From: an uncultured Flavobacteriales bacterium
Lineage (GTDB): Bacteria > Bacteroidota > Bacteroidia > Flavobacteriales > Schleiferiaceae
DNA length: 64,000 bases
Assembly: GCA_913055685.1 (NCBI GenBank)
Contig: CAJXKC010000001.1
Span: 744,001-808,000, forward strand
Direction of reading: 5' to 3'
Part shown: in pieces, positions 49,898 through 58,808 of the stretch
How positions within the stretch are numbered: position 1 is the first letter of the stretch
Layout of the letters: every line of letters begins with the position of its first letter
Notes under the pieces: generated by a model
Told to the model about the DNA's origin: nothing
The model's database searches: none
What the model saw: only the letters and a program-made list of their open reading frames with translations
Program-made: the position numbers and the translations under genes

Positions 49898-52600
49898 TTA
49901 TCGTATTTGCATTTTTAGCCTGCGTTCTTCGCTTCCTTGACGAAGGTTTAAAAGGTATACGCCCGACTCTAATTTTGGTAAGTGGTATTTGCGGTCGGCA
50001 TTCTTTTCGGACCAGCGGTCGCGGTATACTAATGCCCCTTGAAGATTAAATACCTGCATTTCCCAAATTCCTTCCCCGTCAAATTCGATGCTAAACTCAT
50101 CTTTTACCGGGTTAGGGTAAAGGCTTGGCTGAGATTTTACATCAGCGGTAGCTTGTTCCTCTAGACCAATACCACCTTTAAATTGAGCGGTAAAGACCCC
50201 GCGACCGTGAGTAGCGGCCATAATGGTGTAATCGCTTTCGCGTAATTGCAACATATCTACCCTTACATTGGGCATACCGTTATTAGCCGGACTCCAATTA
50301 GGTAGGGAGTCCATGAAATTGCGGGTTTCCCAGATTCCCAGGTCCGTAGCCAAAATCACATTATTGTAATCTCTTGGGTTAAACAAGGCCCAACGCACCG
50401 GCATATCCGGAAGATCCCCTTCCTTATCTTCCCAAGTCTGACCACCATCCGAAGTATAGAAAACGGAGGTAACGCCGTAGTTGGATAAAGTGGTAATAAG
50501 TTCATCCTCATCTCTACCTACTTCCACACAACTAATATTACCAAGGAAGTTAGGGCCAGTTATATCAGTTATCACTTCGCTACCATCGGTGTCGGCCGAG
50601 TCAATTTGCAGCAATACTCCGGCACCACTGCCCACCCATAAGGTCGCTTCTTGGTCGATGTGTGGCGATACCCGTAAATGACTTGGCATAGCGCGCAGTC
50701 CGGTTAAGCGCACAACTTCCTCTACCACGGTGGTATTTACATTTTTATAGCGGTAGATCTGATAGGAGCTCTTGGCGGTATATAGGATGCTGAGGTTAGC
50801 GTCGTAATCCCCGGGATTAATAAACTTACCGTCATTGTTATTGATAAAGAAGTTGCCAAAACTACCCCCACTATTAAAGGAACGCCAGTAGCGGTTGTAA
50901 ACGTAAGAGGTGATCCAGATATTAGGACTAAAATCATCGATCCAGCAGAAGGCTCCGTCTCCACCAGTAGCTCGGTTGGTTGGACTTAAGCCTGCCGCAA
51001 AGAAGGCTTGAGTACCATTATCCTGAGAGCCAGCGAGCATATCATTGGAGCCTGCGATCGGACTAATCGCACCGGCATAAAACTGAGTCGTATTATAGCC
51101 CGCATTGCGGTCTTCCCAAGAGGGAGTACTAGTATTAAAATCTGCCGAATAAGCTAAGCCCCCGTCGTTTCCACTTAAAACCTCACTTGAAGAACCAGGG
51201 AAGAACAAGAATTGATGTTGATCGGCATGCACATAAGGGTAGCCAAAGCCGCCGTACCAATGCGACACCTGCTGCCAGGTATTACCGGTATCATTACTCT
51301 TGAAGATGTTGATCGCTCCTACAACGACCGTATTTTCATCATTGGGGTCGACTTGGGCGATGAGGTCGTACCAAGCTTGACCACGAGAAAAATCAGTGCT
51401 AGGAATACCGGGGTCATCATCATCTGGCTCGTTAATACTCACCCAAGTATTACCACTATCGGTAGTTCTTACGATACGATCTACCAAGCCGTTTCTTTCG
51501 ATTAGAGCGTATACATAAGCGGCATTTGATGGTGCTACAGCCAATTCAACGCGCTCGCCATTAGTATTATTGACGCGCGTCCAGTTAAGGCCATCGTCAC
51601 TATAAAGGATGTCTCCCCCACCTTTGGAATTAGCTTGGGTAGAGCCAATAGCATTCATGGTGCCCGCCCAAATGCGATTATCGGGCCCAATTTCTAAATC
51701 GCTTACCGCCCAATGAAACTGAGTGTTAGGAACAGTGTCCATTACTTGCGTAAAAGTCTGACCCCCATCGGTTGAACGGTAAACCCCTTCGTGACTGCCG
51801 GCAGTAGGTTCAAAACCTTCGTAAGCTAGATCACGAACCGCGGCATAAACCACTCCGTTCCCATTTTCATTGCGCACTACAATGTCTTGAACATTGTCGA
51901 AAATGATGCTGCTCGATAATTGTGTCCAGGTAGTTCCGCCATCAGTGGTTTTCCAAATTCCCTGACCGCGCACATAAGAAGATGAGGCTACCGATTCGCC
52001 CGTACCCACGTAGAATACCTGGGGATTAGTGGGGTCGTCATCCATGCAATTTACCGCTAAGGTTTGCCAGGTATCGCCGACTGGAGTCCACACACTATTA
52101 GGGTCAGTTACATCCGAATTTACCCAAAGACCACCGCTAACTCCGCCGGCCCAAACTTTTTTATGGGTGGTATCATTAGGATCAAACATAATGGCGCGGG
52201 TACGACCACCCACATCAAAAGGTCCTCTCTCTTCCCAAACCAAAGTGGGTAAATTGGTGTCTAAGATTCCCGCGTTTTTCTGACGGAATAATTCTTGAGC
52301 AGCTTCAATTCTTGGTCGCGCTTCTAAAAGCTTCTCCGGTGTTGGATATCCCAATTCTGGATTCATGGTCATTAGGAAGTTTTGACGGAAAGCCAAATCG
52401 GGACGATCATTTTTGGGCATTTTTTCCCATTCGTCAAAATTTACCTTTTCATTGTATGGGTGACTAGCTAAAAACTCACCGTAGGCGGCGCGTTTATCCT
52501 TTACTTTTTCTCCTTCAGCATTTGTCCAGTTCCAGCCTATTAAACTGGCGATCGCTACCATTGTAAGGGCAACGAATCCTCTTAAAAAAGTCTTTGTCAT
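49898..52600 (-). CDS. Asp-box beta-propeller secreted protein with T9SS tail
   Basis: A 900-residue exported protein. Residues 1-27 are a signal peptide. About 110-800 form one or two beta-propellers with at least five Asp-boxes (TDGGTTWTQL, TDGGQTFTQV, TDSGNTWVSI, NDTGNTWQQV, SDGGQTWEDK), as in sortilin/VPS10 and glycosidase-like BNR proteins. The catalytic residues of sialidases are not evident, so binding is more likely than catalysis. The C-terminus (LYPNPVKDEFSIEFDGEG..LESGVYLLNLRQG) is a type A T9SS sorting domain. Its neighbours on both sides are related barrel-like proteins. Confidence 0.87.
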   Translation of the reverse strand: MTKTFLRGFVALTMVAIASLIGWNWTNAEGEKVKDKRAAYGEFLASHPYNEKVNFDEWEKMPKNDRPDLAFRQNFLMTMNPELGYPTPEKLLEARPRIEAAQELFRQKNAGILDTNLPTLVWEERGPFDVGGRTRAIMFDPNDTTHKKVWAGGVSGGLWVNSDVTDPNSVWTPVGDTWQTLAVNCMDDDPTNPQVFYVGTGESVASSSYVRGQGIWKTTDGGTTWTQLSSSIIFDNVQDIVVRNENGNGVVYAAVRDLAYEGFEPTAGSHEGVYRSTDGGQTFTQVMDTVPNTQFHWAVSDLEIGPDNRIWAGTMNAIGSTQANSKGGGDILYSDDGLNWTRVNNTNGERVELAVAPSNAAYVYALIERNGLVDRIVRTTDSGNTWVSINEPDDDDPGIPSTDFSRGQAWYDLIAQVDPNDENTVVVGAINIFKSNDTGNTWQQVSHWYGGFGYPYVHADQHQFLFFPGSSSEVLSGNDGGLAYSADFNTSTPSWEDRNAGYNTTQFYAGAISPIAGSNDMLAGSQDNGTQAFFAAGLSPTNRATGGDGAFCWIDDFSPNIWITSYVYNRYWRSFNSGGSFGNFFINNNDGKFINPGDYDANLSILYTAKSSYQIYRYKNVNTTVVEEVVRLTGLRAMPSHLRVSPHIDQEATLWVGSGAGVLLQIDSADTDGSEVITDITGPNFLGNISCVEVGRDEDELITTLSNYGVTSVFYTSDGGQTWEDKEGDLPDMPVRWALFNPRDYNNVILATDLGIWETRNFMDSLPNWSPANNGMPNVRVDMLQLRESDYTIMAATHGRGVFTAQFKGGIGLEEQATADVKSQPSLYPNPVKDEFSIEFDGEGIWEMQVFNLQGALVYRDRWSEKNADRKYHLPKLESGVYLLNLRQGSEERRLKMQIR

Positions 52601-52710
52601 CGGTTATCGAGTAAATTTGAAAGTGCTAATATAAGGGCGGCAATTTTAAATGCCGTGTAATATAGCTTACGCTGATAAAGCTGATATCGTTTGTTTTGTT
52701 CAGAATTTGC

Positions 52711-53580
52711 ATGACTTTCCGCTACCTATTGATCATTTTAGCCTGCCCCTTCGTGGCTTGGGGCCAAACTGGCGATAGCCACCCGCTACTAAACCCTAAT
52801 CGTTTTGTAACTAGTTTTGAAAGCAATGCGGCCCTAGCTTTTGATCCAAGTACCAATGATATTTATATCGACTACTGGGCGATTGATAATGCTTTTAGCT
52901 TGGCATGGAAGAGGGGGGCAATTAGAGTAAAAACCCATCATTCCAATCGCGATTACCACGGTTATCGCTTTTCTAGTATTCGCAATTTTGACCTGAGCTA
53001 TATGCAAGCTTTTGATACAGGAATCTTTGGCGGGAAGTCAACTAAACTAGCTTTGAGCTACCGTCAGACTATATCCGATGCAAATGCCCTTTATCATCAA
53101 TTCCTTGGCTTTAATGAACTGAAGTTTAATTATCAGCTCGAAATTGAAACAAAGAGAGGCTCTCTTTATCCATATGTCGATGTTCTTTATCGCTGGGCTC
53201 CTTATAAAACCGAACATCAATCTGCGTCCCCTGTCTTTTATGAAACTAAATTTAGAGGCGCCGAATTAGGCTTACAGTGGCTGTGGGCTTTTAATAGCAA
53301 ACTGTATTATTCTGCTACTATCCAGTATCAGTACTTGCAGATAATGGAGTATCATTATCATGATTACCGTTTTCCCAATCCCCTAGGCTCCGGGCGAGAA
53401 GAAGTAGATGGCTTAAATGCCTATTCTTTGAAGTCCAGTCTCCATTGGCTGGCTTCAGGCTATTTTGCTTTAGGCCTAGATTTGAGTGTTTATAATGAAG
53501 TGTTATTCAATCGCTTTTTTAGCGAAAATGACTGGCAGTTAAGAGCGGCCTTAAGGCTCACTTTATTTTTACCAGATTAA
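52711..53580 (+). CDS. Exported outer-membrane barrel-like protein, related to 48869..49756
   Basis: A 289-residue protein with a signal peptide (TFRYLLIILACPFVAWGQ). The ATG at 52711 is preferred to an in-frame one at 52696 because it gives the shorter normal leader. It shares the N-terminal NRFVTSFESNAAL motif, the size and the amphipathic strand pattern with the protein at 48869, but otherwise it has diverged strongly. It ends LRLTLFLPD and converges with the ClC gene, overlapping 4 bp. Function unknown. Confidence 0.78.
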   Translation: MTFRYLLIILACPFVAWGQTGDSHPLLNPNRFVTSFESNAALAFDPSTNDIYIDYWAIDNAFSLAWKRGAIRVKTHHSNRDYHGYRFSSIRNFDLSYMQAFDTGIFGGKSTKLALSYRQTISDANALYHQFLGFNELKFNYQLEIETKRGSLYPYVDVLYRWAPYKTEHQSASPVFYETKFRGAELGLQWLWAFNSKLYYSATIQYQYLQIMEYHYHDYRFPNPLGSGREEVDGLNAYSLKSSLHWLASGYFALGLDLSVYNEVLFNRFFSENDWQLRAALRLTLFLPD

Positions 53581-55349
53581 GAGAACTCCATAAGCTTACG
53601 ACGGTATACCGAGAAAAGCTTCGATTTACTTACGAATCCGCGGTATTCCCCTTTCTCTACTACCGGAAGGTTCCATGCACCAGTAGATTGAAATTTCTTC
53701 ATCACCGAAGCCATGCTTTCATTAACCTGGATGGTAGCCGGAGGTAAGCTCATGAGCTCGGAAACAAAGGTGTCTTCATAACGCTCCTGCTCGAACATGA
53801 TGCCGCGGAAATCATCAAGGGTTAGCACCCCAACTAGCTTTTTGTTTTCGTCTAGTACAGGAAACAGGTTGCGATGGGATTTGCTGACCACTTTCACCAA
53901 TTCGCCCAGGTTCATTTCTGGCGAAACCTTTTTAAAGTCTTTTTCAATCACCTTATCCAGTTTGAGCAGGGTTAGGATGGCCTGATCTTTATTGTGCGTA
54001 ATGAGGTCGCCTCGCTTAGCCAATTGCATATTGTAAATGGAATAGGGCATCAAGTTTTTGGTGACCAAATAGGAAATAGCAGACACAACCATGAGCGGCA
54101 AGAATAGATTGTAGCCCGCGGTAATTTCCGCAATCATAAATATCGCCGTAAGGGGGGCGTGGAGTACTCCAGCCATTAAACCAGCCATACCTACTAGGGC
54201 AAAATTGGTGGTATTAATTTCGGCTATGCCCCAAGTATTAAGAGCATAAGCAAAAACAAAACCCAATGATGAGCCTACAAAGAGGGAAGGGGCGAAAATG
54301 CCACCTACTCCCCCGGCACCCATGGTGAAAACCGCCGCCAGAATCTTAATGAAAACGAGTCCTAAAAGTAAACCGATCACAATATAAGGGCCTTCAAACC
54401 AATCCATTACCAGGCTTTGTTGAACCACAGAGAATGCTTGTCCATTAAGCAGAGCATTAATGGTTGCATAGCCTTCCCCGTATAATGGCGGTACCAACCA
54501 AATTAGGAGACCAAGGGAGACACCTCCTAAGAGAAGTTTTTTCCAGCGTGACTCTATCCCGGTGAAGAAGGCGTCGAAATAGAAATATACCTTATTGAAA
54601 TACACCGATACCAAAGCGGTGAGCACCCCAAGAAGGGCATACCAAGGTAAATGACTCACTGCAAAAGCATCAATTGAGGAGTAGTGAAACAAGTGATCAT
54701 TTCCTTGGATAAAGATGGACATCACCGCACCACTAACCGAGGCTATAAGTAGGGGAACTAATGAGGCTAGGGTGAGGTCTAGACTAAAGATTTCAATGGT
54801 AAAGATAATGGCCGCAATGGGGGCGTTAAAAATGGCTGCAATGGCTCCGGCTGTGGCGCAGCCAATCATTAAAATGCGTTGTCTAAAATTTAGGTGCATC
54901 ATCCGCCCTAAATTGGAGCCAATGGCCGAACCGGTGCTTACCGTCGGACCCTCTAAACCTACCGAGCCTCCAAAACCTACGGTAAAGGCCGAGGTAATTA
55001 CCGAGGCGTACATTTTATAGGATTTAATAAAACCGCTGCGGCGGGATATGGAAAAAAGCGCCGAGGGGATACCTTCACCAACCGGACCTTTGATCCAGCT
55101 TTTAACCAGTAGGGTAAGGCCAATACCAATAATAGGGAAGGCGAAATAATAAAGGTTAAAGTACTGGTTAAGAAAATCGGAGCGAATAAATTGCTGGATG
55201 AAGTGGGTGGTGTTCTTAAGGGTTACCGCTACCAAGCCAGATATTAAACCTACCACCAAGCTTAGGATAAGCACAAAACGATCTTGCGAGATATTACGGG
55301 CTCGCCAAAAGAGAAACTTACCTAGTAGGCTGTCCGGTTTTTTCGCCAT
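53577..55349 (-). CDS. ClC-family chloride channel/transporter with CBS pair
   Basis: A 590-residue protein. The transmembrane part (about 25-430) carries the ion-path motifs GEGIPSA (91-97, in place of GSGIP), GLEGPTVSTGS (131-141, with gating Glu133), and GAGGVGGIFAPSLFVGSSLG. Two CBS domains follow (about 455-585), which in family members bind nucleotides and control gating. The presence of the gating Glu suggests H+/Cl- exchange, but channels also have it. It shares a base with aspS and is probably co-transcribed. Confidence 0.93.
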   Translation of the reverse strand: MAKKPDSLLGKFLFWRARNISQDRFVLILSLVVGLISGLVAVTLKNTTHFIQQFIRSDFLNQYFNLYYFAFPIIGIGLTLLVKSWIKGPVGEGIPSALFSISRRSGFIKSYKMYASVITSAFTVGFGGSVGLEGPTVSTGSAIGSNLGRMMHLNFRQRILMIGCATAGAIAAIFNAPIAAIIFTIEIFSLDLTLASLVPLLIASVSGAVMSIFIQGNDHLFHYSSIDAFAVSHLPWYALLGVLTALVSVYFNKVYFYFDAFFTGIESRWKKLLLGGVSLGLLIWLVPPLYGEGYATINALLNGQAFSVVQQSLVMDWFEGPYIVIGLLLGLVFIKILAAVFTMGAGGVGGIFAPSLFVGSSLGFVFAYALNTWGIAEINTTNFALVGMAGLMAGVLHAPLTAIFMIAEITAGYNLFLPLMVVSAISYLVTKNLMPYSIYNMQLAKRGDLITHNKDQAILTLLKLDKVIEKDFKKVSPEMNLGELVKVVSKSHRNLFPVLDENKKLVGVLTLDDFRGIMFEQERYEDTFVSELMSLPPATIQVNESMASVMKKFQSTGAWNLPVVEKGEYRGFVSKSKLFSVYRRKLMEFS

Positions 55350-57121
55350 TAAGCTTCGGGGCGTAGGTCTATGCCTAGTTCGGTTAATTGCTCTTGGTCC
55401 ACCGGAGCGGGTGAGTTTATCATAAGGTCTCTGCCCGCATTGTTTTTAGGGAAAGCAATGAAATCTCGAATGGTTTCGGAACCCCCTAATAGGGCGCTGA
55501 GGCGATCGAAGCCGAAGGCAATTCCGCCGTGAGGAGGAGCGCCATATTCGAAGGCATCCATCAAGAAGCCAAACTGTGCTTTGGCTTCTTCAGGCGTAAA
55601 ACCTAATAGGTCAAACATTTTGCTTTGTAAGCTGCGGTCGTGGATACGAATAGACCCGCCTCCAATTTCGTTGCCATTAAGCACCATGTCGTAGGCATTG
55701 GCGCGAACTTTTCCAGGCTCAGTTTCCAATAAGGGAATGTCCTCTGGCTTGGGCGAGGTAAAAGGGTGGTGCATCGCGTGATAACGGCCGCTTTCTTCAT
55801 CCCATTCTAGTAGCGGGAAGTCTACTACCCAAAGTGGTGCATATTCATCCGGATTACGCAGTCCTAATTCTTCGGCCATATGCAGGCGCAATTCGCTCAT
55901 GGCCTTGCGCGTTTTGTTAGCGTCTCCGGCAAGAATCAGAATCAAGTCGCCGGCATTACTACCCGCTGCTTTATGCCACTCTGCTTGCGCATCGGCATCA
56001 AAAAATTTATCTACCGAAGATTTATAGCTACCGTCGGCATTGAACTTGGAGTAAATTAAACCGTTCATGCCAATCTGGGGACGTTTCACCCAATTGGTAA
56101 GGGCGTCTAGTTGCTTGCGACTGTAGTCTGCACAACCCGGAACAGAGATGGCCACTACTAGTTCGGCTTCATCGAATACCTTAAAGCCTTTATTTTGAAC
56201 CAGCGCGTTGAGCTCATTAAACTCCATTCCAAAACGAATGTCGGGTTTGTCATTACCAAAACGGCGCATGGCCTCGGCATAAGACATACGAGGTACGCTA
56301 TCTATATCCACCCCTTTAATTTCTTTGAGCAGGTGCTTTACCAAGCCCTCGAATTTGGTGAGGATGTCTTCCTGCTCTACAAAAGCCATTTCACAATCGA
56401 TTTGCGTAAATTCTGGCTGACGATCGGCGCGTAGATCTTCATCGCGGAAGCAACGTACAATTTGATAGTAACGATCGTATCCCGAAACCATCAACAATTG
56501 CTTAAAGGTTTGGGGCGATTGGGGTAGGGCGTAGAACTGACCTTGGTTCATACGTGAAGGCACAACAAAGTCTCGCGCTCCTTCGGGGGTTGATTTTATT
56601 AAGTAGGGAGTCTCTATTTCAAGAAAATCCTCCTGGTTTAAAAAGGCACGTACCGCCTGAGCTACCTTATGGCGCAGGATAATATTGTTCTTTACCGGAT
56701 CACGACGTAAGTCGAGATAACGGTATTTCATGCGTAATTCTTCGCCACCGTCGGTATCGTTTTCAATGGTAAAGGGAGGTGTTTTCGAGGCATTGAGCAC
56801 CTCTAAGGATTCCACCTTAATTTCAATATCACCGGTAGCCATTTGAGGGTTTTTACTCTCACGTTCGAGAACTTCACCTTCGATACTTATCACGAATTCT
56901 CGCCCTAGCTTGCGAGCTTGGTCGAGGAGATCTTCACTCCAGCCATCGTTGAAGGCAAGCTGACTAACGCCATAGCGATCGCGTAAATCAATAAAGGTCA
57001 TTCCGCCAAGGTTACGCACGCGCTGCACCCAACCGCTTAGTTTTACTTTCTCCCCAAGATTCTCAATTCTTAAAGCTCCGCAAGTATGTGAACGATACAT
57101 TCCTATGATTTTAGCCGGCAA
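55349..57121 (-). CDS. aspS: AspS: aspartyl-tRNA synthetase
   Basis: A 590-residue class IIb synthetase of bacterial length, containing an OB-fold anticodon domain (about 10-105: [26 protein letters not shown]), motif 2 ([18 protein letters not shown]), a bacterial GAD insertion (about 290-425) and motif 3 ([15 protein letters not shown]). It charges tRNA-Asp. The ATG follows directly on a divergent spacer with tadA. All catalytic motifs are intact. Confidence 0.97.
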   Translation of the reverse strand: MPAKIIGMYRSHTCGALRIENLGEKVKLSGWVQRVRNLGGMTFIDLRDRYGVSQLAFNDGWSEDLLDQARKLGREFVISIEGEVLERESKNPQMATGDIEIKVESLEVLNASKTPPFTIENDTDGGEELRMKYRYLDLRRDPVKNNIILRHKVAQAVRAFLNQEDFLEIETPYLIKSTPEGARDFVVPSRMNQGQFYALPQSPQTFKQLLMVSGYDRYYQIVRCFRDEDLRADRQPEFTQIDCEMAFVEQEDILTKFEGLVKHLLKEIKGVDIDSVPRMSYAEAMRRFGNDKPDIRFGMEFNELNALVQNKGFKVFDEAELVVAISVPGCADYSRKQLDALTNWVKRPQIGMNGLIYSKFNADGSYKSSVDKFFDADAQAEWHKAAGSNAGDLILILAGDANKTRKAMSELRLHMAEELGLRNPDEYAPLWVVDFPLLEWDEESGRYHAMHHPFTSPKPEDIPLLETEPGKVRANAYDMVLNGNEIGGGSIRIHDRSLQSKMFDLLGFTPEEAKAQFGFLMDAFEYGAPPHGGIAFGFDRLSALLGGSETIRDFIAFPKNNAGRDLMINSPAPVDQEQLTELGIDLRPEA

Positions 57122-57191
57122 AATTACAATATCGGCTATGGCTTGTCTATTTTTACCCCTAGTTTTTAGTCCTTAAACCGGAATTCTTAGC

Positions 57192-57632
57192 ATGATAAAA
57201 GCCTACGACGACGAATACTTTATGCGCCAAGCACTCGAGGAAGCTTATCAGGCTTTAGAGGAAGATGAGATTCCGGTTGGCGCAGTGGTGGTTAGTAAAG
57301 ACCGGATTATTGGTCGGGGGCATAACCAGACCGAACGCCTTAATGATGTTACGGCCCATGCCGAAATGTTGGCGATAACTGCCGCCGCCAATTATCTAGG
57401 CGGTAAATACCTGCGCGATTGTACCCTCTACGTTACGCTCGAACCCTGCAATATGTGCGCTGGAGCATTATTTTGGTCTCAGATTTCTAAGGTGGTATAT
57501 GCTGCAGCCGATGAAAAAAGAGGCTTTTTAAAGGGGGGCTCGAAATTACACCCTAAAAACCAACTAGTTGGAGGAATTTTACGTGATGAAAGTAGTAGTT
57601 TATTGAAAGAATTCTTTAAGTCGAAGCGTTAA
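57192..57632 (+). CDS. tadA: TadA-type tRNA adenosine deaminase
   Basis: A 146-residue zinc deaminase. The motif HAE is at 56-58 (catalytic Glu58) and PCNMC at 85-89 (Zn-binding Cys86 and Cys89). NALVS-type tail elements are absent but the length and the EDEIPVGAVVVSKDRIIGRGHN start are those of TadA. It converts A34 of tRNA-Arg to inosine. Confidence 0.93.
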   Translation: MIKAYDDEYFMRQALEEAYQALEEDEIPVGAVVVSKDRIIGRGHNQTERLNDVTAHAEMLAITAAANYLGGKYLRDCTLYVTLEPCNMCAGALFWSQISKVVYAAADEKRGFLKGGSKLHPKNQLVGGILRDESSSLLKEFFKSKR

Positions 57633-57697
57633 GCTAAACACTTGAGAACCATTTCTCTAAATTTTTGTATATTATGCGTACATAATTTCTCTGTTTA

Positions 57698-58180
57698 ATG
57701 ACAATTACTAATCTTCAAATTAGAAAAACTCTTCAGTTCGCACCAATCGCCTTACTTACTCTGGTTTTGGCAGATTTGATTTTACTTTTTATCCCCGAGT
57801 TTTTCGGCGGCATTAAAGTGAATGGCTATGTAACAGGTTTAATCCTTGGCTCTGTTGCCTTGTTTTATGGTTATGTGGGTTATCCCATGTTTTCTTTTGA
57901 TGCGAAGAGTGATTATATCAAAATTCGTTCGCATTTAGCTTTAAGTACCGTGTTTGGCAAAACCTTAAAAGTACCCAAGATGAATATCACCGATTTGAAA
58001 TTGGATTTATCCGGGGTTCGGGATAAACTGGAAATCCGCTATCTAAACCCGCAAGGGAAAGAGGTAGAGGATAAATTCTCCATTACTATTCTTAGTAAGC
58101 GTAAGAAAGAAATGCTCAAGCTTGCGGTGGAGGAATTTGCCCGTGAAAGATCACCGCAAAATTTGCATCTCTTTATTTAA
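57698..58180 (+). CDS. Small membrane protein, PH-like, unknown
   Basis: A 160-residue protein with two membrane helices (about 14-34 and 44-66) followed by a soluble domain with SDYIKIRSHLALSTVFGKTLKVPKMNITDLKLDL, which resembles bacterial PH-like (YdbS/DUF) membrane-anchored domains. No firm family. It is followed by a terminator. Confidence 0.72.
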   Translation: MTITNLQIRKTLQFAPIALLTLVLADLILLFIPEFFGGIKVNGYVTGLILGSVALFYGYVGYPMFSFDAKSDYIKIRSHLALSTVFGKTLKVPKMNITDLKLDLSGVRDKLEIRYLNPQGKEVEDKFSITILSKRKKEMLKLAVEEFARERSPQNLHLFI

Positions 58181-58200
58181 TTGATAAACGAAATTTATAG

Positions 58201-58236
58201 AGCCGGTTGTCCCTATGGTCACCGGCTTTTTTGTTT
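58201..58236 (+). terminator. Terminator
   Basis: AGCCGGT-tgtccctatggtc-ACCGGCT followed by TTTTTTG, 20 bp after the small membrane protein gene. Confidence 0.85.
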
Positions 58237-58269
58237 GTAATTTTGTTCTACAAAACAAATTATAGAATC

Positions 58270-58680
58270 ATGTATCCCGAAGATATTATAGCACCCATGC
58301 GAGCCGATTTAACCGATGCCGGTATCGTAGAAACTCGCACCAAAGACGAAGTGGAGCAAGCCATTAACGGCGAAGGAACCACTTTAGTAGTTATTAACTC
58401 TGTTTGTGGTTGTGCCGCTGCTAACGCACGACCAGCAGTAAAAATGGCCGTTCAGCATAGTAAGAAGCCCAGTCGGATGATTACTGCTTTTGCAGGTAAC
58501 GATATCGAGGCAGTAAATACTGCCCGTGCCATGATGGCTCCATTCCCTCCTTCTTCACCAAGCATTGCTTTGTTTAAGGATGGTCAATTGGTGCATATGA
58601 TTGAGCGCCATCATATCGAAGGTCGTCCAGCGCAAATGATTGCCGATAATCTAACCCAGGCTTTCGAAGAGTACTGCTAG
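58270..58680 (+). CDS. BrxA/BrxB-type bacilliredoxin
   Basis: A 136-residue YphP/YqiW-family protein with the CGC motif (Cys46-Gly-Cys48 in NSVCGCAAANARP). The start MYPEDIIAPMRADL is diagnostic; the ATG at 58270 is used rather than the in-frame GTG-type start upstream, which is not conserved. Bacilliredoxins remove bacillithiol from proteins, but the substrate thiol in Bacteroidota is an inference. A terminator follows. Confidence 0.92.
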   Translation: MYPEDIIAPMRADLTDAGIVETRTKDEVEQAINGEGTTLVVINSVCGCAAANARPAVKMAVQHSKKPSRMITAFAGNDIEAVNTARAMMAPFPPSSPSIALFKDGQLVHMIERHHIEGRPAQMIADNLTQAFEEYC

Positions 58681-58701
58681 TTTAGCATCATTGAAAAGAT
58701 T

Positions 58702-58740
58702 TAATCCCGATTACCATTAAGGTTTTCGGGATTTTTTTTG
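58702..58740 (+). terminator. Terminator after the bacilliredoxin gene
   Basis: AATCCCGA / TCGGGATT stem with eight T residues following. Confidence 0.85.
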
Positions 58741-58750
58741 ACCTAAGCTA

Positions 58751-58788
58751 AAACAAAAAACCCTGTCACTCTAGGAGCGACAGGGCTA
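58751..58788 (-). terminator. Terminator of the T9SS glycan-binding-like gene
   Basis: On the minus strand CCCTGTC / GACAGGG stem followed by TTTTTTGTTTT, about 20 bp after the gene at 58809. Confidence 0.85.
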
Positions 58789-58808
58789 TAATTCTTGAGA
58801 AGCTTAGC

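Noticed and set aside
49771-50049. Plus-strand 92-codon open frame
   Set aside because: It runs through a terminator hairpin and over the 3' end of the T9SS propeller gene on the other strand.
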